Shown here one piece after another: positions 1 to 5,279 of a DNA stretch of 6,557 nucleotides. Both the position numbers and the translations under genes were made by a program. Origin of the DNA: Enterocloster bolteae (GTDB lineage: Bacteria > Bacillota_A > Clostridia > Lachnospirales > Lachnospiraceae). The stretch is taken from NCBI GenBank assembly GCA_021769025.1, contig JAETTS010000142.1, positions 1-6,557 on the forward strand, in the 5' to 3' direction. Position 1 is the first letter of the stretch. Each line of letters starts with the position of its first letter. The notes under the pieces are model-generated. The model saw only the letters and a program-made list of their open reading frames with translations, ran no database searches and was not told the DNA's origin.

Positions 1-728
1 ACCGCCAAAGGAATATATTGGGATTTGCACAGGGGGAGAAACTTAAGGACCTCCACCTGTTGGGTTCCCGGATTGATCTCACCGTAGTAGACACCGTGGC
101 TTCCCACTTCTGTCTTGTCCAAAGGTTCCGGAGAGCCGGGAAAAACAATCTTAAACTCCGACAATATCTCTGGTTTGTGTACATGACCTAAGGCAATATA
201 GGAAAATTTAGAGGCAGCCAGCGCATTTTTGTCAAAAGGAAGATGGGAAGCATCTCCGCCGTGAGCCATCAGAATATGGATTCTGCTGTCTGACGGCACT
301 TCCAGATGGTCAATCCGATTATCCAGGATCTCAGGGGTATGATAGCTGAAACCATGGACTTCCACGTTGCAATCCTCAAAATACACGCTTTGCAGTTCCT
401 CGTCCATAAAGTAGGTGACATTGGGACACCAGGAGAAACTATTGAGACAGGAGTTTGGCCGGATTCGGTCATGATTTCCTGCAATAATCACCACATGAAC
501 CAAGGGGATCGTGCTAAAGAGATAGTTTAACTCCTTCAGATCCCTCTGCAAAGGCTGGCGATGGAATAAATCTCCGGAGATAAACAGGAAATTTACTTCC
601 AAATCCCTGGCCTTAGTGATAATCTGGGTGAATGTATCCTTGATGGCCTGGGCCCGCTCTCTGCTCCATGGCTTGCTGCTGTCCGGGGCAAACCCCCAGT
701 GGACATCAGCGGTATGGATAAATTTCAT
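1..728 (-). CDS. SbcD/YhaO-like metallophosphoesterase, putative DNA repair exonuclease (partial, 3' end off the window)
   Basis: This frame is open from an ATG at 726-728 to the left edge, giving 242 residues without a stop; the C-terminus is outside the window. The calcineurin-like metallophosphoesterase signature is complete and in order: D8-x-H10 (TADVHWG), GDLF with D53, GNHD with N85/H86, H156 (AHGGD) and GHVH with H182/H184. These are the two-metal ligands of the SbcD/Mre11/YhaO nuclease family. Such enzymes are cytoplasmic, usually Mn-dependent, and act with a large SbcC/Rad50-like ATPase on DNA ends. The start is supported by AAGGAGG at 736-742, 7 nt before the ATG. It lies 23 bp after the asnS stop and is probably in the same transcript. 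The full protein is probably about 350-420 residues, so the C-terminal capping region is missing. The DNA-repair role is inferred from the family; a different phosphoesterase substrate cannot be excluded. An SbcC-like gene further left would support the call. Confidence 0.88.
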   Translation of the reverse strand, partial: MKFIHTADVHWGFAPDSSKPWSRERAQAIKDTFTQIITKARDLEVNFLFISGDLFHRQPLQRDLKELNYLFSTIPLVHVVIIAGNHDRIRPNSCLNSFSWCPNVTYFMDEELQSVYFEDCNVEVHGFSYHTPEILDNRIDHLEVPSDSRIHILMAHGGDASHLPFDKNALAASKFSYIALGHVHKPEILSEFKIVFPGSPEPLDKTEVGSHGVYYGEINPGTQQVEVLKFLPLCKSQYIPLA

Positions 729-751
729 GTGGGTTCCTCCTTGTCACCTAA

Positions 752-2143
752 TTATAATTCACAATTGTTGACCGTTCTTGGGAACGGGATTACATCCCGG
801 ATATTGGACATTCCGGTCAGGTACATGACACAGCGCTCAAATCCCAGGCCGAAACCAGAGTGGCGGGCTGAGCCATATTTACGCAAATCCAGATAGAAGG
901 CGTAATCCTCTTCTTTTAATCCCAATTCGTTCATACGGGCAACCAGCTTCTCATAATTGTCTTCACGCTGGCTTCCGCCAATGATCTCACCGATACCGGG
1001 AACCAGACAGTCCATAGCGGCAACAGTTTTTCCATCGTCATTCTGCTTCATGTAGAATGCTTTGATTTCCTTGGGATAATCTGTGACAAACACCGGCCTT
1101 TTAAATACTTGTTCTGTAAGATAACGCTCATGTTCGGTCTGCAAGTCACATCCCCAGAATACCTTATAATCAAACGCTTCGTTATTTTCTTTCAGGATCT
1201 CTATGGCTTCTGTGTAAGTAACGTGGCCGAATTCAGAGTTTAACACACCATTGAGACGGTCTAACAGTCCTTTGTCAACAAACTGATTGAAGAAATTCAT
1301 CTCCTCCGGTGCATGTTCCAATACATAACGGATGATATATTTTAACATGCCTTCCGCCACTGCCATATTGTCTTCCAGATCGGCAAAAGCCATCTCCGGT
1401 TCAATCATCCAGAATTCGGCAGCATGGCGGGTCGTGTTGGAATTTTCCGCCCGGAAGGTAGGGCCAAAGGTATAGATATTGCGGAATGCCATAGCATAGG
1501 TCTCGCCGTTTAACTGTCCGCTTACAGTCAGGCTGGTAGGCTTTCCGAAGAAATCCTGGCTATAGTCGATGGCTCCATCCTTGTCCTTTGGAATATCGGC
1601 CAAATCCAAGGTGGTTACCTGAAACATCTCCCCGGCTCCCTCGCAATCGCTGGAGGTGATAAGAGGGGTGTGGACATACACAAAATCTCTCTCTTGAAAA
1701 TACTGATGGATAGCATAAGCAATCAAGGAACGAACACGGAACACAGCCTGGAAGGTATTGGTTCTGGGACGAAGATGTGAGATGGATCTTAAATACTCAA
1801 AGCTGTGCCTCTTTTTCTGAAGTGGATAATCGGAAGCAGAACTGCCCTCTACGGTTACCGTTGCAGCTTGAATCTCAAAAGGCTGTTTCGCTTCAGGCGT
1901 GGGAACCAGGAGCCCTTTCACAATCACAGCAGCCCCTACATTTAATTTGCAGATATCAGCAAAATTTTCCATTGTATCATGATAGACCACCTGAAGGCTT
2001 TCAAAATAGGAGCCGTCAGAAAGGACAAGAAAACCAAAAGTTTTGGAATCCCGGATGCTGCGGACCCAGCCGCCTACTTGGATCTCCTGATTTAGATACT
2101 TCTCCCGCTCCCTATATATTTCTCTTACTGTTACCAGATTCAT
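752..2143 (-). CDS. asnS: Asparagine--tRNA ligase (AsnRS)
   Basis: The product is a 463-residue cytoplasmic class IIb aminoacyl-tRNA synthetase that attaches asparagine to tRNA-Asn using ATP. Residues 1 to about 115 form the N-terminal OB-fold anticodon-binding domain ([19 protein letters not shown] near 21-39). The catalytic domain follows. Motif 1 ends near P160, motif 2 is [11 protein letters not shown] at 230-240, the [10 protein letters not shown] strand is at 385-394, and motif 3 is GFGLGFER at 430-437, followed by RDVIPFPR. The RAENSN and [14 protein letters not shown] segments separate AsnRS from AspRS and from LysRS. Length and sequence resemble the E. coli AsnRS (466 aa, from memory) more than the shorter Bacillus subtilis type (about 430 aa). 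The ATG at 2141-2143 is preceded by AAAGGAGA (2153-2160) with a 9-nt spacer. All catalytic motifs are intact, and the gene is complete. It is the first gene of a minus-strand operon with the downstream phosphoesterase. Confidence 0.97.
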   Translation of the reverse strand: MNLVTVREIYREREKYLNQEIQVGGWVRSIRDSKTFGFLVLSDGSYFESLQVVYHDTMENFADICKLNVGAAVIVKGLLVPTPEAKQPFEIQAATVTVEGSSASDYPLQKKRHSFEYLRSISHLRPRTNTFQAVFRVRSLIAYAIHQYFQERDFVYVHTPLITSSDCEGAGEMFQVTTLDLADIPKDKDGAIDYSQDFFGKPTSLTVSGQLNGETYAMAFRNIYTFGPTFRAENSNTTRHAAEFWMIEPEMAFADLEDNMAVAEGMLKYIIRYVLEHAPEEMNFFNQFVDKGLLDRLNGVLNSEFGHVTYTEAIEILKENNEAFDYKVFWGCDLQTEHERYLTEQVFKRPVFVTDYPKEIKAFYMKQNDDGKTVAAMDCLVPGIGEIIGGSQREDNYEKLVARMNELGLKEEDYAFYLDLRKYGSARHSGFGLGFERCVMYLTGMSNIRDVIPFPRTVNNCEL

Positions 2144-2178
2144 GATAAAAAGTCTCCTTTTTTAGCACAATTTTTATA

Positions 2179-2207
2179 ATTATACTTTATTTTGCAGCTT
2201 GATTCAA
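2179..2207 (-). promoter_or_regulatory. Sigma-A-type promoter for asnS
   Basis: Read on the minus strand, a -35 TTGAAT (2202-2207) and a perfect -10 TATAAT (2179-2184) are separated by exactly 17 bp. Transcription would start near 2172, giving a leader of only about 28 nt before the asnS ATG. That is too short for a T-box riboswitch, which often controls synthetase genes in Firmicutes. No other promoter for asnS is obvious between here and glgC. Confidence 0.75.
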
Positions 2208-2373
2208 GGCCCTTGTAGGCTTTTCCAGGCAAATCAGGGAAAATAGAAGGAAAAACCACAAAAATGGCCACAAAAAATAGAAATATTCGTATAGAAATAA
2301 GTAGAAAGTTTGTTGTATAAAGAAAAAATGTCGGAAAATGTACAATAATCTGGAAAAATATTTCATAAATTTA
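2208..2373. other. A-rich spacer between divergent promoters, with phased A-tracts and short direct repeats
   Basis: This stretch between the asnS and glgC promoters has no convincing gene. The plus strand carries A-tracts of 3-6 bases at 2231-2233, 2240-2243, 2251-2255, 2260-2264, 2272-2277, 2281-2283, 2295-2297, 2305-2307, 2323-2328, 2335-2338 and 2354-2358. They repeat at roughly one helical turn, the pattern expected of intrinsically curved DNA. Two short direct repeats sit in it: CCACAAAAA at 2256-2264 and 2268-2276, and ATAGAAATA at 2277-2285 and 2291-2299, with a partial TAGAAA copy at 2302-2307. A role as an upstream activating or protein-binding region is inference. Confidence 0.45.
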
Positions 2374-2402
2374 TTCACTATTTCTAAAAGATGTGATATA
2401 AT
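2374..2402 (+). promoter_or_regulatory. Extended -10 promoter for glgC-glgD
   Basis: A perfect -10 TATAAT at 2397-2402 is preceded by TG at 2394-2395, giving the extended form TGaTATAAT. A weaker -35, TTCACT (2374-2379, four of six consensus bases), lies 17 bp upstream. Transcription would begin near 2409, about 46 nt before the GTG start of glgC. The promoter lies inside the longer reading frame that opens at 2338, which argues that this longer frame is not the one translated. Confidence 0.75.
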
Positions 2403-2442
2403 AAATGAAAACAACGCTTGTAGCACTAAGTACATTACAGCA

Positions 2443-2452
2443 AGAGGTGATC
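2443..2452 (+). promoter_or_regulatory. Ribosome binding site that fixes the GTG start of glgC
   Basis: GAGGTGATC at 2444-2452 is complementary to the 3' end of 16S rRNA. Its GAGG core lies 7 nt before the GTG at 2455-2457. No comparable site precedes the in-frame ATG at 2338. The site therefore decides the start of glgC. Confidence 0.8.
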
Positions 2453-2454
2453 GT

Positions 2455-3729
2455 GTGATTAAAAAAGAGATGATAGCCATGCTTTTGGCAGGCGGACAAG
2501 GCAGCAGATTAGGAGTTTTAACTCAAAAAGTAGCAAAGCCGGCAGTTTCTTTTGGCGGAAAGTATCGGATTATTGATTTCCCTTTAAGCAATTGTATCAA
2601 TTCTGGCGTGGACACCGTAGGAGTTTTAACCCAGTATCAGCCCCTGCGCCTTAACACGCATATCGGAATTGGAATCCCGTGGGATCTGGATCGCAATGTG
2701 GGAGGCGTGACCATTCTTCCGCCCTATGAGAGGAGCAAAGGCAGCGACTGGTACACCGGTACAGCCAATGCTATCTTCCAGAATCTGGAATATATGGAGA
2801 CTTACAATCCGGAATATGTTCTAATCCTGTCAGGAGACCATATTTATAAGATGGATTATGAGGTTATGCTGGAATACCACAAGGCCAACAACGCAGATGT
2901 TACCATAGCCGCTATGCCGGTGCCTATGGAGGAAGCCAGCCGATTTGGGATCCTGATTACAGATGATACCAACCGAATCACAGAATTTGAGGAGAAGCCG
3001 GCTAATCCAAGAAGCAATCTGGCTTCCATGGGAATCTACATATTTACCTGGAATGTATTGAAAGAAGCACTGATAAAGCTGCAGGATGTTCCTGGGTGTG
3101 ACTTCGGTAAACACATCATTCCGTTTTGCCATGAGCGTCAGCAGAGAATCTTTGCCTATGAGTACAATGGCTACTGGAAAGACGTAGGAACCTTAAGTTC
3201 TTACTGGGAAGCCAATATGGAGTTGATTGATATTATTCCGGAGTTTAACCTGTACGAAGAGTACTGGAAGATTTACACCAAAAGTGATATCATCCCGCCT
3301 CAGTTTATTGCAGCGGAAGCCAAGGTGGAGCGCAGTATTATCGGAGAGGGGACAGAAATCTATGGACAGGTCAAGAACTCTGTAATCGGAGCAGGGGTTG
3401 TGATTGAGAAAGATGCCGTCGTGCGGGATTCTATCATCATGAGAGGAAGCGTTGTTGGGAAAGGAAGCAAGATAACCAAAGCTATTGTTGCGGAAGATGT
3501 GACCATTGGGGCATCGGCAGAGCTTGGCATCGGAGAATTCGCCGAAAGCAAGTATGACCTTAAGGTATATCAGTCCGATCTGGTCACCATAGGAGAACAC
3601 AGTGTGATTCCAGACGGCGTGAAGATTGGGAAGAATACAGCTGTCTCCGGTGTAACGACGGCGGAAGACTATCATGAGGGAACGCTGGCAAGCGGAGACT
3701 ACATTATGAAGGCAGGTGGTGCACAATGA
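2455..3729 (+). CDS. glgC: Glucose-1-phosphate adenylyltransferase, catalytic subunit (ADP-glucose pyrophosphorylase)
   Basis: The 424-residue cytoplasmic enzyme makes ADP-glucose and pyrophosphate from ATP and glucose-1-phosphate, the committed step of bacterial glycogen synthesis. The start is taken as GTG 2455. The frame is open from an ATG at 2338, but the extra 39 residues are unlike the family, and family members begin close to the [14 protein letters not shown] block. Visible motifs are the nucleotide-binding loop [11 protein letters not shown] (13-23), K28-[18 protein letters not shown] (37-51), GTANAIFQN (102-110), [10 protein letters not shown] with the likely catalytic D128, and FEEKP with K181, which corresponds to the glucose-1-phosphate-binding lysine of E. 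coli GlgC. From about residue 285 hexapeptide repeats form a left-handed beta-helix. Length is close to E. coli GlgC (431 aa). The gene leads an operon with glgD, overlapping it by ATGA. Confidence 0.95.
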   Translation: MIKKEMIAMLLAGGQGSRLGVLTQKVAKPAVSFGGKYRIIDFPLSNCINSGVDTVGVLTQYQPLRLNTHIGIGIPWDLDRNVGGVTILPPYERSKGSDWYTGTANAIFQNLEYMETYNPEYVLILSGDHIYKMDYEVMLEYHKANNADVTIAAMPVPMEEASRFGILITDDTNRITEFEEKPANPRSNLASMGIYIFTWNVLKEALIKLQDVPGCDFGKHIIPFCHERQQRIFAYEYNGYWKDVGTLSSYWEANMELIDIIPEFNLYEEYWKIYTKSDIIPPQFIAAEAKVERSIIGEGTEIYGQVKNSVIGAGVVIEKDAVVRDSIIMRGSVVGKGSKITKAIVAEDVTIGASAELGIGEFAESKYDLKVYQSDLVTIGEHSVIPDGVKIGKNTAVSGVTTAEDYHEGTLASGDYIMKAGGAQ

Positions 3730-4847
3730 GAGCAATCGGAATCATTTTAGCAGGTGGCAACAGCAAGCGGATGCGTGAGTTATCCAACAAGCGGGCTATA
3801 TCGGCCATGCCCATTGCAGGAAGCTACCGCAGTATCGACTTTGCTTTAAGCAACATGTCCAATTCCCATGTTCAGAATGTAGCCGTATTTACGCAGTACA
3901 ATTCCCGCTCTCTAAACGAGCACTTGAATTCTTCCAAGTGGTGGGACTTCGGACGGAAGCAAGGAGGCCTGTTTATCTTTACACCGACCATCACGGCGGA
4001 ACACAATGACTGGTATCGGGGAACTGCAGATGCATTATATCAGAATCTTACGTTTTTGAAGAACAGCCATGAACCTTATGTGGTCATTGCATCTGGAGAT
4101 TGTGTCTACAAGATGAATTATGCCAGGGTACTGGAGTACCACATTGAGAAGAAGGCGGATATCACCATTGTGTGCAAAGCCATGCCTCCAAAGGAGGACG
4201 TGACCCGGTATGGAATTGTGAAGATGAATGAGGACGGACGGATCGTGGACTTCCAGGAGAAGCCTATGGTCGCTGAATCCAATACCATTTCCTGCGGCAT
4301 CTATGTGCTGAGGCGCCGCCAGCTGATTGAACTGATCGAACAGTGTGCCCAGGAAGATAGGTTTGATTTTGTAAATGATATTCTTGTTCGTTATAAAAAC
4401 CTGAAACGAATTTATGCATATAAGACAGATGAATACTGGAGCAATATTGCATCCGTTGAGTCCTATTACAAAACCAATATGGATTTTCTGAAGCCAGAAG
4501 TAAGAGATTATTTTTTCCGCCAGTATCCGGAGATTTATACAAAGGTTGGGGATATGCCACCGGCCAAGTATAATCCGGGAGCAGATGTGAAAAATAGCCT
4601 GATTTCCAGCGGAAGCATCATCAACGGTGTGGTAGAAAATTCCGTATTGTTCAGACAGGCATATGTTGGCAATAACTGTGTGATTAAGAATTCCATCATT
4701 CTGAATGACGTATACATCGGAGATAATACTGTCATTGAGAATTGCATCGTGGAGAGCCGGGATACTATCCGGGCCAACACGACTTATATCGGTACACCGG
4801 ATAACATTAAAATTGTGGTGGAGAAGAACGAACGGTATACGTTATAG
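3726..4847 (+). CDS. glgD: GlgD, non-canonical or regulatory subunit of ADP-glucose pyrophosphorylase
   Basis: This 373-residue GlgC paralogue forms a hetero-oligomer with GlgC in Firmicutes, where GlgD alone is usually poorly active and modifies activity of the complex. The pyrophosphorylase fold is clear: [17 protein letters not shown] (8-24), [10 protein letters not shown] (34-43), GTADALYQN (99-107), [10 protein letters not shown] (123-132) and FQEKP (176-180), then a hexapeptide beta-helix from about 285. Compared with GlgC, the glycine-rich nucleotide loop is altered ([11 protein letters not shown] versus [11 protein letters not shown]) and the K-P-A-V block has become I-S-A-M, losing the conserved lysine. 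D125 and K179, matching the catalytic aspartate and sugar-phosphate lysine, remain. The beta-helix is about 50 residues shorter than in GlgC. The ATG at 3726 shares four bases with the glgC stop, and AGGTGG lies at 3714-3719, consistent with translational coupling. Confidence 0.94.
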   Translation: MRAIGIILAGGNSKRMRELSNKRAISAMPIAGSYRSIDFALSNMSNSHVQNVAVFTQYNSRSLNEHLNSSKWWDFGRKQGGLFIFTPTITAEHNDWYRGTADALYQNLTFLKNSHEPYVVIASGDCVYKMNYARVLEYHIEKKADITIVCKAMPPKEDVTRYGIVKMNEDGRIVDFQEKPMVAESNTISCGIYVLRRRQLIELIEQCAQEDRFDFVNDILVRYKNLKRIYAYKTDEYWSNIASVESYYKTNMDFLKPEVRDYFFRQYPEIYTKVGDMPPAKYNPGADVKNSLISSGSIINGVVENSVLFRQAYVGNNCVIKNSIILNDVYIGDNTVIENCIVESRDTIRANTTYIGTPDNIKIVVEKNERYTL

Positions 4848-4849
4848 GA

Positions 4850-4867
4850 AAATGGAAGAAACCATTT
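4850..4867. repeat. Small inverted repeat between glgD and spoVG
   Basis: AAATGG (4850-4855) and CCATTT (4862-4867) can form a 6-bp stem with a 6-nt loop just after the glgD stop. No run of T follows, so it is not a standard intrinsic terminator. It may be a minor RNA processing or stability element, or chance. Confidence 0.3.
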
Positions 4868-4892
4868 AGAAGTACAACAGGAGGGGTTGCTC

Positions 4893-5165
4893 ATGCAGAT
4901 TACAGATGTAAGAGTGAGACGAATCGAAAAAGACGGTAAGATGAAAGCCATTGTATCTATCACCTTGGACAATGAATTTGTGATTCATGATATCAAAGTG
5001 ATTGAAGGCGAAAAGGGATTATTTATTGCAATGCCCAGCCGTAAGGCCGCTGATGGTGAGTACCGTGACATTGCTCACCCGATTAATTCTGAAACCCGCG
5101 ATATGATCCAGAAAGCGATCTTAGACAAGTATGAGTCTACGGCACTGGAGAGTGAAAGTGTCTAA
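4893..5165 (+). CDS. spoVG: SpoVG family nucleic-acid-binding regulator
   Basis: The 90-residue protein matches SpoVG along its length: [35 protein letters not shown] (3-37), [10 protein letters not shown] (42-51) and the hallmark [25 protein letters not shown] (56-80). Members are small cytoplasmic DNA- and RNA-binding proteins. The family is named for a Bacillus subtilis sporulation gene that affects asymmetric septation; homologues in non-sporulating Listeria and Staphylococcus are regulators. The last ten residues are acidic and variable ([10 protein letters not shown]). ATG 4893 is chosen because AGGAGG (4879-4884) lies 8 nt upstream; the in-frame TTG at 4887 would be only 2 nt from that site. 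The gene follows glgD by 45 bp on the same strand with no clear terminator between, so co-transcription is plausible; a separate promoter is possible. Its presence does not prove that the host sporulates. Confidence 0.95.
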   Translation: MQITDVRVRRIEKDGKMKAIVSITLDNEFVIHDIKVIEGEKGLFIAMPSRKAADGEYRDIAHPINSETRDMIQKAILDKYESTALESESV

Positions 5166-5167
5166 AG

Positions 5168-5201
5168 TGCCGCGTCCTTTTACATGATGTAGGGAACGGC
5201 A
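5168..5201. repeat. Imperfect stem-loop just after spoVG
   Basis: TGCCG (5168-5172) pairs with CGGCA (5197-5201). Further pairs are TCC with GGA (5175-5177 with 5193-5195) and TACA with TGTA (5181-5184 with 5188-5191), around a 3-nt TGA loop. Internal mismatches separate the three helices. It begins 2 nt after the spoVG stop and has no T-tract on either strand, so it is better seen as a possible 3' end stabiliser than as a terminator. Confidence 0.4.
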
Positions 5202-5209
5202 GACAAAGG

Positions 5210-5260
5210 AAGAAGCACTGCAGAAGATGGAAGGAATCATCTTTTTGCAGCGCTTCTTTT
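5210..5260 (+). terminator. Long stem-loop terminator between convergent spoVG and the FAD protein gene
   Basis: AAGAAGC (5210-5216) pairs with GCTTCTT (5252-5258), CTGCA (5218-5222) with TGCAG (5246-5250), and AAGATG (5224-5229) with CATCTT (5238-5243). This leaves one mismatch, a small bulge and an 8-nt loop. The plus strand ends in TTCTTTT (5254-5260), a usable U-rich tail for the glgC-glgD-spoVG transcript. The same stem faces the minus-strand gene ending at 5280, but its T-rich tail there (TTCCTTTG) is weaker. It may act in both directions. Confidence 0.72.
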
Positions 5261-5279
5261 ACGTTACACGGTTTTGCAA

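Noticed and set aside
1777..2145. Plus-strand 122-residue frame opposite the asnS 5' end
   Set aside because: It lies antisense to a conserved OB-fold and catalytic domain, has no family features, and is a shadow frame of asnS.
2411..2421. Palindrome ACAACGCTTGT near the glgC transcription start, considered as a CcpA cre site or operator
   Set aside because: It misses most fixed positions of the cre consensus, and the arms are only 4 bp, so chance is an adequate explanation.
2417..2444. Possible leader hairpin (CTTGTAG with CAGCAAG) just before the glgC ribosome site, considered as a riboswitch or attenuator
   Set aside because: The stem is short with a mismatch and a wobble pair, barely touches the ribosome site, and the leader of about 46 nt is too small for a known riboswitch.
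2187..2480. Minus-strand 97-residue hydrophobic frame in the asnS-glgC gap that looks like a small membrane protein
   Set aside because: It starts inside the glgC coding sequence with no ribosome site, its hydrophobicity comes from A-rich DNA read as Phe/Leu codons on the opposite strand, and its end covers the asnS promoter.
3193..3735. Minus-strand 180-residue frame opposite the glgC 3' half
   Set aside because: It is antisense to the conserved beta-helix of GlgC, starts at the glgC-glgD junction without its own ribosome site, and shows no recognisable domain.
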